In this document: in pieces, positions 23,969 to 33,060 of the stretch
How positions within the stretch are numbered: the first letter of the stretch is position 1
How the letters are laid out: each line of letters starts with the position of its first letter
Source of the DNA: Nonomuraea candida
Lineage (GTDB): Bacteria > Actinomycetota > Actinomycetes > Streptosporangiales > Streptosporangiaceae
Direction of reading: 5' to 3'
DNA length: 64,000 bases
Assembly (NCBI RefSeq): GCF_000725485.1
Contig: NZ_JOAG01000036.1
Coordinates: 1 to 64,000, forward strand
Translations under genes and position numbers: made by a program
Notes under the pieces: generated by a model
Told to the model about the DNA's origin: nothing
The model's input: only the letters and a program-made list of their open reading frames with translations
Databases searched by the model: none

Positions 23969-25031
23969 GCCGGGCCGCCGCCGACAGCCCCAGGTCACGC
24001 AGCCGCACCGCCAGCGGGTTGCGCAGCTTGGTCATCCGGCACAGGGTCCACGACCGCCGCACGATCTTCGCGGTCCGCGCCATGCGGGCCGCGCTGTAGG
24101 CGGCCAGGTCGCCGTCCGCCAGGTGGGCCAGCACGACCGCGTCCTCGATGGCCTGGCAGGCGCCCTGCCCGAGGTTGGGCGTCATCGCGTGCGCCGCGTC
24201 CCCGACCAGCGCGACCCTGCCCCGATGGAAGGCGGGCAGCGGCCGGGCGGCGTGGTAGACGTCGTTGCGGATGATTCGGGCCGGATCGGCCGCCCGCAGC
24301 AGGGCGGGGATCGGGTCGTGCCAGTCGCCGAACCTGCGCAGCAGCTCCGCGCGCTCGTCGGCGAACACGGTGCCGGCGGGCAGCACGTCGGTGGCGTAGA
24401 CGTACACGACGTCGCCGGCCAGCAGGTGGATGCCGAAGACCGTGCCCCTGCCCCAGCTCTCCGACCGGGGCACCGCCAGATCGCCGCGCGGGATGAGACC
24501 GCGCCAGGCCGTCACCCCTGAGTAGACCGGGCCCGGGTGCCCGGGGAAGAGCGCGCGCCGGGTCGCCGAGTGGATGCCGTCGGCCGCCACGACGAGGTCG
24601 GCGTCGAGGTCGCCCGCCCCGGTCCGTACGACGCCCCTGCCGGGGTCCACCTCCGAGACCGTCGTGTCCAGCCGCAGGCGCTCGCGGCCGAGGGCGTCGA
24701 TGAGCACCTCCATCAGCGTGGCCCGCAACATGACGGCCACCGAGTCGCCGTACCGCGCGCCCGCGTCCTCCTCCGTGGTGTGCGTCATCCAGCGCCCGTC
24801 CGCGCGGCGCAGCCCGAGCCGCCCCTCGGCGGTGGCCGAGGCGCGCACCCGGTCGCCCAGGTCGAGCACGTCGAGCGCCTTGAGCGCGTTGGCGGAGATC
24901 GCCAGCCCCGACCCGACGGGCTCGATCGCGGGGGCGCGCTCCAGCACGGTCACGTCCCACCCCTTGCGGCGCAGCGCCACCCCGGCGGTCAGCCCGCCCA
25001 CGCCCCCGCCGATCACCACAGCTCTTCCCAT
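23895..25031 (-). CDS. FAD-dependent monooxygenase
   Basis: A 378-residue group A flavoprotein hydroxylase. The N-terminal Rossmann motif is VIGGGVGGLTAG, the DG motif LVVAADGIHSATRR is near residue 150, and the GD motif is VALVGDAAHAMTPNLGQGACQAIED. It should hydroxylate or epoxidise an aromatic or polyketide-like compound with NAD(P)H and O2. It is transcribed away from a TetR gene; three identical-type palindromes fill the 81-bp gap, so repression by that TetR is very likely. Detoxification of an inducer compound is a reasonable inference. Confidence 0.93.
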   Translation of the reverse strand: MGRAVVIGGGVGGLTAGVALRRKGWDVTVLERAPAIEPVGSGLAISANALKALDVLDLGDRVRASATAEGRLGLRRADGRWMTHTTEEDAGARYGDSVAVMLRATLMEVLIDALGRERLRLDTTVSEVDPGRGVVRTGAGDLDADLVVAADGIHSATRRALFPGHPGPVYSGVTAWRGLIPRGDLAVPRSESWGRGTVFGIHLLAGDVVYVYATDVLPAGTVFADERAELLRRFGDWHDPIPALLRAADPARIIRNDVYHAARPLPAFHRGRVALVGDAAHAMTPNLGQGACQAIEDAVVLAHLADGDLAAYSAARMARTAKIVRRSWTLCRMTKLRNPLAVRLRDLGLSAAARLSPDLMLRSMDELLRWRPPTAAGR

Positions 25032-25044
25032 GACTCCTCCTGGA

Positions 25045-25102
25045 ACTACGCCTGTAGTGTCAGCCTACTACGCCTGTAGTGCGGCCTCACTACCCCTGTA
25101 GT
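25045..25102. promoter_or_regulatory. Three phased 14-bp TetR operators
   Basis: Three copies of ACTAC-N4-GTAGT lie at 25045-25058, 25067-25080 and 25089-25102. The first two read ACTACGCCTGTAGT and the third ACTACCCCTGTAGT. Start-to-start spacing is exactly 22 bp both times, about two helical turns, which puts all sites on one face of the DNA. They lie between the divergent monooxygenase and TetR start codons. Confidence 0.88.
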
Positions 25103-25112
25103 ATCTGGTTCC

Positions 25113-25676
25113 GTGAAGCGCTCAGACCTCGTCGCCGACACGGCCATCACCCTGCTGGCGGAGCGGGGCATGCGCGGCCTCACCCACCGCGCCGTGGACG
25201 AGGCCGCCGGCCTGCCCCCCGGCTCCACCTCCAACCTGGCCCGCACCAGGGCCGCGCTGTTGGAGCTGACGCTGTCCCGGCTCACCGAGCTGGAGATGCG
25301 GGCGCTGGCGGGGGCTTACGGGGAGGAGTCGTACGAGCTGTCCGTCCTGCCGGCCCGCATGGCCGAGGCCCTGCACGTCCAGCTCATGGACCGCCGCCGC
25401 ACCCTGGCCCGCTACGAGCTGGCCCTGGAGGCGACCAGACGCCCGGAGCTGCGCCGGATCTACGACGCGGCCGGCCGCCGCTTCCGCGACCCGGCCGTCG
25501 CCATGCTGGCCGCCATGGGGTCCCGTGACCCGGTGCGCCACGCCCACACCCTGGTGGCCTTCGGCGAGGGCCTGATGTTCGACGCCATCGCCGGCGCGGG
25601 CCCCGTCCCCACCGTCCCCCAACTCGAAGCAGCCCTGCGCGCCCTCCTCTCAGGCCTGCTCCACCCGCCCGCTTGA
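25113..25676 (+). CDS. TetR family transcriptional regulator
   Basis: A 187-residue regulator with an N-terminal helix-turn-helix (TAITLLAERGMRGLTHRAVDEAAGLPPGSTSNL) and an all-helical ligand domain. The HTH ends in STSNL rather than the common TLYYHF, as in TetR groups that recognise unusual operators. The GTG start is 10 bp from the third palindrome, so the protein should repress itself and the divergent monooxygenase. Confidence 0.93.
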   Translation: MKRSDLVADTAITLLAERGMRGLTHRAVDEAAGLPPGSTSNLARTRAALLELTLSRLTELEMRALAGAYGEESYELSVLPARMAEALHVQLMDRRRTLARYELALEATRRPELRRIYDAAGRRFRDPAVAMLAAMGSRDPVRHAHTLVAFGEGLMFDAIAGAGPVPTVPQLEAALRALLSGLLHPPA

Positions 25677-25769
25677 GCGGCCGGGCCGTGGGCGGTGGAG
25701 AGGGGCGGGTGAGGCCCGGGGCTGGTTGTTCGGTCAGGTCGCGCCAGGGTCCAGGGGCAGGTCCCATGT

Positions 25770-28256
25770 TCAGCACGTCTGGCGGTAGGGCACCTCGGGC
25801 AGGTGCCGACGCCACTCCTCGGGGGTGAGGGGGCCGTACCGCCGGCACACTTCCGCGATCGAGGCCGCGACCGGATCGGCCGGGGACGCCGGCGGGGAGC
25901 GGCGGGCCAGGTCGATGGTCAGGACCGTGCCGCGCCCGGCCAGGACGCGCAGCCACCGGCCGTCCCCCGAGATCGCCGCCTGCGCGGGCCGGTCGGCCGC
26001 GGCCGGGACCTGCCGGTCGGCCAGCAGCGCGCCCCTGTCGAGCCGCCACACCCTGACCCGCTCGTTGTCGGTGCTGACCAGGAGCTGCCCGTCCGGGCTG
26101 AACAGCAGCCGGCCGGGCGAGGGCCGCAGCCGGGCGGTGCGCGCGGGCACGCCGTCTAGGCCGTAGATCTGGATGCCGTTCTCCTCGGCGATGGCCACCC
26201 GCTGCCCGTCGGGCGCGAACGTCGTGTACTCCCAGGGCATCCGGTCCAGCCAGGGCGCCGGCTCGGAGCGGCCGAACCGCTCGATGACCGAGCGCCTGCC
26301 GTCGAACACCAGCACGCTGCGGTCGTAGGGGCCGGCCACCACGTACCGGCCGACGTGCGCGGCGCGGCGCGCCCGCAGGTCCCACGCCCACCGCTCGCCC
26401 GACTGCCTGGCCGCCGCGAACAGCAGCCCGCCTCCGGGGCTGAACCACGCCTCCTGCTCGCCGGGCGCGCCCAGGCCCCGCCCGAAGGGGCGGCCCATGG
26501 TCCGGGTGCGCAGGTCGTACAGGTACGAGCGATCGACCCCGACCAGCGCCAGCGTGTGACCGTCCGGCGACCAGGCCATCGCCCGCACGCTCTGCGCCGG
26601 GCCGGGGGAGGTGGCCAGCAGGCGGCCGGAGGCGACGTCGTACAGGCGCAGCGTGCCCTCGTCCAGGGCCGCCAGCGTGCCGCCGTCGGCGGTGACGGCG
26701 TGCAGGGTGCGCGGGCCCGCGTGCGGGTCGGCGAGCACCGCCACCGCCGGGTCGTGCGCCGTCAGCGCCCGCCGCGCCTGGGGGACCGGCGCCAGCAGGT
26801 ACGCGGCCAGGCTCAGCCGGCGCGCCGTCACCGGGTCGGCGGCCCGCAGCGCCTCGGCCCGCGACGCCGCCACCGCGGCCATCGCCTCGTTCAGCCGCCC
26901 GTCGGCGACGCCGTGCTGCCACAGCGCCAGCAGAACGGCCGTCAGCGCCGCCACCAGGGCCGCCGACAGCAGGCCCGCCATGGTCGTGCGCCGCCTGCGC
27001 GCCCTGCTGCGCACCCGCGCGAGCGCCGCGTCGAGGAACGTCTGCTCGCCCGCGCTCAATGTCACCCGCCGCCGCCCGCCGGCCGCCCACGCCAGCGCCT
27101 TGTCCAGCGGCTCCCCCTCCAGCAGCCGCGCCTCGTCCCGCCCGCCCGCCTCCCACCGCCGGGCCGCCTCCGCCAGCTCGCGGTGCACGGCCAGCCCCTC
27201 CCGCTCGCCGTCCAGCCACTCGCGCAGCCGCGGCCAGGCCCGTAACAGCGCCGCGTGCGTGATCGCCGCCCGCCCGGCCCCCTCCTCGCCCGCACCCTCC
27301 TGGCCCGCGGCGCCGTCCGGAGCGGGGAGCGGCGGGGTGCGCTCGGTGATCAGGCCCGCCTTCGCGTACGCCGCCAGCACCCCGCCGATGGCCGCCACCT
27401 CGTCGGCCGCGCGCCCGGCCACCAGCTCGTCCCTGCTCACGGAGACGACGGTGTCGCGGCCGTCGGAGTCGACGCCCACCAGCCGCAGGAACACGTCCGG
27501 CACCAGGTCCTGCTCCGCCGGGCTGAGCCCCAGGTAGACGGCCTCGGCGCGGGCGCCGAGCGGCGGGTCGTCGATGGGCTCGGGGGGAAGTAATCGGCCC
27601 TGCTGGGACTGGGGGACGTCGAGGAGGGACATGAGGAGCTGGCGGGCGCTCGGGCGGCGTTCGGGGTCGCGGTCCAGCGCGGCGGCGACGAGCTGGCGTA
27701 AGGGGCGGTCGAGGCGCTCGCCGGTGCCGGCCCGCCGGTCGGGCCCGTACGCGGCGAACAGCAGCAGCCGCCCCCAGGCGTGCACGTCCGCGGCCGGCCC
27801 GCCGCAGTCGCCGGCCAGCCCCAGCCCGACCAGCCGGGGCCCCTCGGCCCCGAGGACGACCTTGTCCGGGGTCAGCGCCCCGTGCGTCGCGCCCGCCTCG
27901 TGCACGGCCGCCAGCGCCGTGGCCGTGGCGGCGGCCAGCCGGTAGAGGTCGTCGCCGGCGTAGGGGCCGTGCCGCTCCACCGCGCGGCGCAGGGTGGGCC
28001 CCGCGATGTACTCGCTGACCAGGTAGGGAGGCTCGCCGTCGAGGCGGACCTCGGTCAGCGTGGCCACCGACAGCGAGCGCACGCGCCCGGCGGCCTCGGC
28101 GCGGGCGGCGAGCCCCGCCCTGGCCCCGGCGTCGGGCAGGCAGGGCAGGCCCAGCGCATGGCGCGTGCCCGACTCGTCGTACGCCTCACGGACGATCACC
28201 TGCCCGCCGCCGTCGAGCCGGGCGCCGAGCCAATAGCCTCCCAGCCGATCGGTCAT
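25770..28256 (-). CDS. Second pseudokinase / STAND-like helical / TM / WD40 protein
   Basis: An 828-residue paralogue of the large protein at the left end, with the same domain order. The kinase-like domain is even more degenerate: the glycine loop is DGGGQVIV (15-22), the VAIK lysine is Gly36, HRD is HGALTPDK (125-132) and DFG is GLG (144-146). A STAND-type helical region follows (AWPRLREWLDGEREGLAVHRELAEAARRW, LLEGEPLDKALAWA), then a transmembrane helix at about 425-448. The propeller is shorter than in the paralogue and the C-terminus carries the same Cys-ending tail (PYRQTC). It starts 20 nt after a GNAT gene on the same strand. Confidence 0.85.
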   Translation of the reverse strand: MTDRLGGYWLGARLDGGGQVIVREAYDESGTRHALGLPCLPDAGARAGLAARAEAAGRVRSLSVATLTEVRLDGEPPYLVSEYIAGPTLRRAVERHGPYAGDDLYRLAAATATALAAVHEAGATHGALTPDKVVLGAEGPRLVGLGLAGDCGGPAADVHAWGRLLLFAAYGPDRRAGTGERLDRPLRQLVAAALDRDPERRPSARQLLMSLLDVPQSQQGRLLPPEPIDDPPLGARAEAVYLGLSPAEQDLVPDVFLRLVGVDSDGRDTVVSVSRDELVAGRAADEVAAIGGVLAAYAKAGLITERTPPLPAPDGAAGQEGAGEEGAGRAAITHAALLRAWPRLREWLDGEREGLAVHRELAEAARRWEAGGRDEARLLEGEPLDKALAWAAGGRRRVTLSAGEQTFLDAALARVRSRARRRRTTMAGLLSAALVAALTAVLLALWQHGVADGRLNEAMAAVAASRAEALRAADPVTARRLSLAAYLLAPVPQARRALTAHDPAVAVLADPHAGPRTLHAVTADGGTLAALDEGTLRLYDVASGRLLATSPGPAQSVRAMAWSPDGHTLALVGVDRSYLYDLRTRTMGRPFGRGLGAPGEQEAWFSPGGGLLFAAARQSGERWAWDLRARRAAHVGRYVVAGPYDRSVLVFDGRRSVIERFGRSEPAPWLDRMPWEYTTFAPDGQRVAIAEENGIQIYGLDGVPARTARLRPSPGRLLFSPDGQLLVSTDNERVRVWRLDRGALLADRQVPAAADRPAQAAISGDGRWLRVLAGRGTVLTIDLARRSPPASPADPVAASIAEVCRRYGPLTPEEWRRHLPEVPYRQTC

Positions 28257-28276
28257 GCAGATCAGACGCCGCCCCT

Positions 28277-28867
28277 CTACGAAAGGTTCAAGCGGTTCCT
28301 CAGACGATCACGGTGCTGCGGCCACTCCTCTTCGAGGATGCCGAAATAGACGGTGTCGCGCCAGGTGCCGTCGGTCCTCTTGCGGTGGCGGCGCAGGGTG
28401 CCCTCGTGCACGCCGCCGATGCGCCTGATGGCGTTCTGGGAGCGGAGGTTGAGGTGGTCGGTCTTGAGCACGACGCGGTTGTAGCCGAGCGAGAAGGCGT
28501 GGTCGATCAGCAGCAGCTTGCAGCTCGTGTTGACGGCCGTGCGCCAGACGGCCCGGCCGTACCAGGTCCAGCCGATCTCGATGCTCTCGTCGAAGCCGGG
28601 CACGTCGCAGTACGTGGTCCAGCCGACCGCCCGGCCGCTCTCCTTCGCCACGACGGCGTGCGGCACGTGGACGTCGTCGTCGATGAGCTTCCTGGCCGTC
28701 TTGGCCAGCTCCGCCTCCGAGCGCGGGGCGTCTATGGGCAGCCAGCGCCACAGCTCCTCGTCCCCGCCTCCGGCGGCGAACAGGTCGGGTACGTGGTCCA
28801 TGGTCAGCGGCTCGAGCCGGACGACGTCGTTCTCGAGCACCACGGGCGCGGGCAGCTTTGCGGTCAT
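28277..28867 (-). CDS. GNAT N-acetyltransferase, RimJ/RimL type
   Basis: A 196-residue acetyltransferase. The strand order and the SQNAIRRIGGVHEGTLRRHRKR C-terminal motif match RimJ/RimL-type enzymes. The acetyl-CoA loop is diverged (WYGRAVWRTAVN in place of RxxGxG), though the helix that follows is intact. It is not a close copy of the GNAT at 4520-5071, but occupies the same place upstream of a pseudokinase/WD40 gene and is likely co-transcribed with it. Two direct CACTTTTA repeats lie in its upstream region. Confidence 0.87.
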   Translation of the reverse strand: MTAKLPAPVVLENDVVRLEPLTMDHVPDLFAAGGGDEELWRWLPIDAPRSEAELAKTARKLIDDDVHVPHAVVAKESGRAVGWTTYCDVPGFDESIEIGWTWYGRAVWRTAVNTSCKLLLIDHAFSLGYNRVVLKTDHLNLRSQNAIRRIGGVHEGTLRRHRKRTDGTWRDTVYFGILEEEWPQHRDRLRNRLNLS

Positions 28868-28944
28868 GAGGGAACCCTACGGAACCACACGCGTCACTTT
28901 TATGGCCACCTGACCACTTTTACGGGGAACCACCTGTCGACACT

Positions 28945-28961
28945 CATACCGGCCGGTCGGT
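28945..28961. promoter_or_regulatory. TetR operator of the acyl-CoA dehydrogenase operon
   Basis: CATACCGGCCGGTCGGT, a near-palindrome built on ACCG-N6-CGGT, ends 12 bp before the first dehydrogenase ATG. It matches 15 of 17 positions with the site in front of the TetR gene at 33044-33060, which links the regulator to this operon. Confidence 0.8.
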
Positions 28962-28973
28962 AGGCTCAGCGCC

Positions 28974-30176
28974 ATGGACTTCGCCTTCGACAAAGTCACC
29001 GAGGACCTGCGCGAGCGCCTGCTCCGCTTCATGGACGAATGCGTCTATCCCGCCGAAGCCGCTTTCGAGGAGCAGGCGGAGACCAGCGGCTGGAGCCCGC
29101 CGCCGCTGCTCGAGGACCTGAAGGACGAGGCCAGGAAGCGCGGCCTGTGGAACCTGTTCCTCCCGGGGGAGCACGGCGCCGGCCTGACGAACCTCCAGTA
29201 CGCCCCGCTGGCCGAGATCATGGGCCGCAGCCCCGCCCTCGCCCCCGCCGCCACCAACTGCGCCGCCCCCGACACGGGCAACATGGAAGTGCTGTCCATG
29301 TTCGGCAGCGAGTGGCAGCGCGAGGAGTGGCTGCGCCCGCTGCTCGACGGCGAGATCCGCTCGGCGTTCGCGATGACCGAGCCCGACGTGGCCTCCTCCG
29401 ACGCCACCAACATCGCCACCTCCATCGCCCGCGACGGCGACGAGTACGTCATCAACGGCCGCAAGTGGTTCATCTCCGGCGCGATGAACCCCAACTGCAA
29501 GATCTTCATCGTCATGGGCAAGACGAACCCCGACGCGCCCAAGCACCGGCAGCAGAGCATGATCCTCGTCCCCCGCGACACCCCCGGCGTGCACGTCAAG
29601 CGCGGCATGCACGTCTTCGGCTACACCGACGCCGACCACGGCGGGCACGCCGAGATCGTGTTCGAGGACGTCCGCGTGCCGAAGGAGAACCTCATCGGCG
29701 AGGAGGGCGGCGGCTTCGCCATCGCCCAGGCCAGGCTCGGCCCCGGCCGCATCCACCACTGCATGCGCCTGATCGGCATGGCCGAGCGCGCGGTCGAGCT
29801 GATGTGCAGGCGGGCGCTGGCCAGGACCGCCTTCGGCAAGCCCGTCGCCCAGCAGGGCGTGGTCCAGGACTGGATCGCCGAGTCCCGCATCCGCATCGAG
29901 CAGGCCCGCCTGCTCGTGCTGAAGACCGCCTGGCTCATGGACACGGTGGGCAACCAGGGCGCCCACACCGAGATCCAGGCCATCAAGATCTCCACTCCCA
30001 TCACCGTGGAGTGGATCCTCGACAAGGCCGTCCAGGTGCACGGCGCGGGCGGCGTCTCCCAGGACTTCCCGCTGGCCGCGCTGTGGGCGGGCGCCCGCTC
30101 GCTGCGCCTCGCGGACGGCCCCGACGAGGTCCACAAGCGGTCGCTGGCGTATCGCGAACTGAAGAGGTGGATGTGA
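28974..30176 (+). CDS. Acyl-CoA dehydrogenase, ACAD11-like
   Basis: A 400-residue FAD enzyme for alpha,beta-dehydrogenation of an acyl-CoA. It has the FAD/substrate motif [19 protein letters not shown], the GRKWFISGA strand, and the C-terminal [16 protein letters not shown] segment. The ACAD10/11-like pattern suggests long or branched acyl substrates. It is the first gene of a three-gene operon; its stop overlaps the next start by 4 bp. A TetR operator abuts its start codon. Confidence 0.93.
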   Translation: MDFAFDKVTEDLRERLLRFMDECVYPAEAAFEEQAETSGWSPPPLLEDLKDEARKRGLWNLFLPGEHGAGLTNLQYAPLAEIMGRSPALAPAATNCAAPDTGNMEVLSMFGSEWQREEWLRPLLDGEIRSAFAMTEPDVASSDATNIATSIARDGDEYVINGRKWFISGAMNPNCKIFIVMGKTNPDAPKHRQQSMILVPRDTPGVHVKRGMHVFGYTDADHGGHAEIVFEDVRVPKENLIGEEGGGFAIAQARLGPGRIHHCMRLIGMAERAVELMCRRALARTAFGKPVAQQGVVQDWIAESRIRIEQARLLVLKTAWLMDTVGNQGAHTEIQAIKISTPITVEWILDKAVQVHGAGGVSQDFPLAALWAGARSLRLADGPDEVHKRSLAYRELKRWM

Positions 30177-31336
30177 ACGAAACGGACATCAACCAGCGCG
30201 TGGCCGCGTTCCTGGAGGAGCACGACCCGGGCGGGGACCGCCTGGAGTTCCTGCGGGCCAGGTTCGACGCCGGGCTGGCCTGGGTGTGGTTCCCCGAGGG
30301 GCTCGGCGGGCTGGGGGCTCCGCGCGAGCTGCAGCAGGTCGTGGAGCGGGAGCTGGCCGACACGCCCCAGCTCAACAGCGGCAAGCAGGCCATCGGGCTG
30401 GGCATGGCGGCGCCGACGATCCTGGCGTTCGGCACCGCCGAGCAGCAGCGCCGCTTCCTGCGGCCGCTGTGGACGGGGGAGGAGATCTGGTGCCAGCTCT
30501 TCAGCGAGCCCGGCGCCGGCTCCGACCTCGCCACGCTGGCGACCCGGGCGGTCAGGGACGGTGACGAGTGGGTGGTGGACGGCCAGAAGGTGTGGACGTC
30601 CGGCGCCCACCACGCCCGGTGGGCCATCCTCGTCGCGCGCACCGACCCCGACGTGCCCAAGCACCGCGGGCTGACGTACTTCGTGTGCGACATGCACGCC
30701 CCCGGCGTCGAGGTGCGGCCGCTGCGGCAGATCACCGGCGAGGCCGAGTTCAACGAGGTGTTCCTGACCGGGGTGCGGCTCTCCGACGACCTGCGGCTGG
30801 GCGAGGTGGGCGACGGCTGGCGGGTGGCGCAGACCACGCTGATGAACGAGCGGGTCGCCATCGGCGGCGCCCCCACGCGGCGCGGCGGCGGCGTGATGGC
30901 CTCGGTGGTGTCGGCCTGGCGCGAGCATCCCGAGCTGCGCACGCACGAGCTGCACCAGCGGCTGCTGGCGCTGTGGGTGGAGGCGGAGGCCACCCGCCTG
31001 TCGGGGGCGCGGCTGCGCGAGCAGCTCGCCGCGGGGCAGCCGGGGCCCGAGGGGTCGGGGATGAAGCTGGCGTTCGCCAAGCTGAACCAGGAGCTGACCG
31101 GGTTCGACGTGGAGTTCCTGCGCGACCTGGGCTACGACGACTGGGCCTTCCGGCGTTCGGAGGACGTCGACTTCTTCGGCCGCGGCCCCGGCTACCGCTA
31201 CCTGCGGGCCAAGGGCAACTCCATCGAGGGCGGCACCTCCGAGATCCTGCGCAACATCATCTCCGAGCGGGTGCTCGGCCTGCCCTCCGAACCCCGTATC
31301 GACAAGGACGTGCCCTGGAAGGACCTGCCGCGATGA
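30173..31336 (+). CDS. Acyl-CoA dehydrogenase, large-subunit type
   Basis: A 387-residue acyl-CoA dehydrogenase. The flavin-contact motif is [19 protein letters not shown], and [10 protein letters not shown] follows. The C-terminal [23 protein letters not shown] holds the likely catalytic Glu. The GTG start overlaps the upstream stop (GTGA), so translation is coupled. With the shorter downstream gene it resembles the paired subunits of the heterotetrameric acyl-CoA dehydrogenases of actinobacterial steroid and side-chain catabolism. Confidence 0.93.
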   Translation: MNETDINQRVAAFLEEHDPGGDRLEFLRARFDAGLAWVWFPEGLGGLGAPRELQQVVERELADTPQLNSGKQAIGLGMAAPTILAFGTAEQQRRFLRPLWTGEEIWCQLFSEPGAGSDLATLATRAVRDGDEWVVDGQKVWTSGAHHARWAILVARTDPDVPKHRGLTYFVCDMHAPGVEVRPLRQITGEAEFNEVFLTGVRLSDDLRLGEVGDGWRVAQTTLMNERVAIGGAPTRRGGGVMASVVSAWREHPELRTHELHQRLLALWVEAEATRLSGARLREQLAAGQPGPEGSGMKLAFAKLNQELTGFDVEFLRDLGYDDWAFRRSEDVDFFGRGPGYRYLRAKGNSIEGGTSEILRNIISERVLGLPSEPRIDKDVPWKDLPR

Positions 31337-32385
31337 CGCTGCTGTACTCCGAGGTCGAGGAGGAGCTCAGGTCCTCCGTACGCGGCCTGCTCGCCGACCG
31401 CTGCCCGCCCGCCGCGGTGCTGCAGCGCGTGGAGTCCGAGCCGAACGACCTGGACCTGTGGAAGACGCTGGCCGGCGAGATCGGCGTGGCCGGGCTGCTG
31501 ATCCCCGAGGAGCTGGGCGGCGCCGGCGCCGGGCCCGGCGAGGCGGCCGTGGTGCTGGAGGAGCTGGGCCGGTCGGTGGCGCCGGTGCCGTTCTTCACCA
31601 GCTCGGTGCTGGCCACGCGGGCGCTGCTGCCGACGCGGGACGCGCTGCTCGGGGAGCTGGCCGAGGGGCGGCGGACGGCGGCGCTGGCCGTGTCGTTCGC
31701 CGCGTCGCCGTACGCGCCCGCGCGCGGCTCGTCGGTGACCGTGGACGGTGACGGGCGGCTGTCGGGCACGGTCTCCGGTGTGGCCGGCGCGGACGTGGCC
31801 GACGTGCTGCTGGTTCCCGTGGACGGCGACCTGTACGCGGTCGAGGGCGCCCCGGTCACGGTCGTGCCCTCGCTCGACCTGACCAGGCCGGTGGCCACGG
31901 TGACGTTCGCCAGGACGCCGGCCCGGCGGGTGGGCGCCTGCGACGTGGCCGCGGTGCTGCGCTTCGGGGCCGGGCTGCTGGCCTCCGAGCAGCTCGGCGT
32001 GGCCGAGTGGTGCCTGGACACGACGCTGGCCTACGTCAAGGAGCGGCACCAGTTCGCCCGGCCGATCGGCTCGTTCCAGGCGATCAAGCACCGGCTGGCG
32101 GACCTGTGGCTGGACGTGGTGCGGGCCAGGGCCGCCGCCAGGAACGCGGTCGCCGACGCGTCGTCGGTCTCGGTGGCCGTGGCCGCGTCGTGGAACGCGG
32201 GCGTGGCCGTGCGCGTGGCGGAGGAGGCCCTGCAGCTCCACGGCGGCATCGGGATGACGTGGGAGCACCCCGTGCACCTCTATCTCAAGCGCGCGAAGGC
32301 CGCCGAGATCGCGCTCGGCACGCCCGGCGACCACCGGGAGGCCCTGGCCTCACTCGTCGGGGTCCCCGCCCCCGGCGCCGAGTGA
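31333..32385 (+). CDS. Acyl-CoA dehydrogenase, small-subunit type
   Basis: A 350-residue acyl-CoA dehydrogenase-fold protein. The middle beta-domain is short and lacks a clear flavin-contact motif (SVTVDGDGRLSGTVSGVAGADVADV), while the C-terminal helical domain is well kept (ERHQFARPIGSFQAIKHRLADL and LQLHGGIGMTWEHPVHLYLKRA). That combination is typical of the partner subunit of a heteromeric dehydrogenase. Its ATG overlaps the previous stop (ATGA). It is the last gene of the operon and converges on the TetR gene 9 bp away. Confidence 0.92.
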   Translation: MTLLYSEVEEELRSSVRGLLADRCPPAAVLQRVESEPNDLDLWKTLAGEIGVAGLLIPEELGGAGAGPGEAAVVLEELGRSVAPVPFFTSSVLATRALLPTRDALLGELAEGRRTAALAVSFAASPYAPARGSSVTVDGDGRLSGTVSGVAGADVADVLLVPVDGDLYAVEGAPVTVVPSLDLTRPVATVTFARTPARRVGACDVAAVLRFGAGLLASEQLGVAEWCLDTTLAYVKERHQFARPIGSFQAIKHRLADLWLDVVRARAAARNAVADASSVSVAVAASWNAGVAVRVAEEALQLHGGIGMTWEHPVHLYLKRAKAAEIALGTPGDHREALASLVGVPAPGAE

Positions 32386-32393
32386 GGCCCGGC

Positions 32394-33017
32394 TCAGGCT
32401 CCGGGAATCGCTTCGGGCGCGGCTCCGGACGGGGTTTCCGGGGCGGCGCCGAGTGAGGCGAGCAGCAGGTCGGCGAAGTGTCTGCCCACCTGGGCGCCGG
32501 TCAGCGGGCCGTCCGCGTGGAACCAGGTGCCCAGGTGGTGCACCGAGCCGAAGAAGTAGTCCACGACCAGCTCGGCCGGGACGCGGTCGCTGAAGACGCC
32601 GGCGCGCTGCCCCTCGGCCACGAGCGCGCGGAAGCGCTCGTGGTAGCGGCGGCGCTCGGCGCGGACCGTCTTCTGCGTCTCGGGCGCGAGCAGGTGGATC
32701 GACCTGAAGAAGATCTTCGAGTCGTCGAGGTTGGCGGCCGTCGTCTCCACGACGTCGGCCGCGGCCCGGTGCAGGCGCTGCTTGACGGTGCCCGTGCCGT
32801 CGGCGATCTGGGTGAGCCGCTCCATCTGCATGCGCAGCACCCGGGCGTAGATCTCGTGCAGCAGATCATCTTTTGAGTCGAAATAGTGGTACATAGCGCC
32901 TTTGGTGACACCCGCCGCCAAGACGATCTCCTGTACCGAGGTACTCTCGAAGCCGCGCTCGGCGAACAGCCGGGTGGCCTCGGCCAGCAGGCGCTGCCTG
33001 ACCGGTTCCTCTTTCAC
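32394..33017 (-). CDS. TetR family regulator of the acyl-CoA dehydrogenase operon
   Basis: A 207-residue regulator with a canonical HTH (ATRLFAERGFESTSVQEIVLAAGVTKGAMYHYFDSK) and an Arg-rich helical effector domain. The GTG at 33017 was preferred to GTG 33035 because AAGGGGG lies 6 nt before it and TetR proteins normally start close to the HTH. The operator 27 bp upstream nearly repeats the one in front of the dehydrogenase operon, so it probably represses both; an acyl-CoA ligand is an inference. Confidence 0.92.
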   Translation of the reverse strand: MKEEPVRQRLLAEATRLFAERGFESTSVQEIVLAAGVTKGAMYHYFDSKDDLLHEIYARVLRMQMERLTQIADGTGTVKQRLHRAAADVVETTAANLDDSKIFFRSIHLLAPETQKTVRAERRRYHERFRALVAEGQRAGVFSDRVPAELVVDYFFGSVHHLGTWFHADGPLTGAQVGRHFADLLLASLGAAPETPSGAAPEAIPGA

Positions 33018-33043
33018 ATGGTCCCCCTTGGTCACCGCCTTAG

Positions 33044-33060
33044 CATACCGACTGGTCGGT
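33044..33060. promoter_or_regulatory. Autoregulatory TetR operator
   Basis: CATACCGACTGGTCGGT contains perfect arms ACCGAC and GTCGGT around 2 nt. It differs from the dehydrogenase-operon site at two positions only. Confidence 0.8.
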
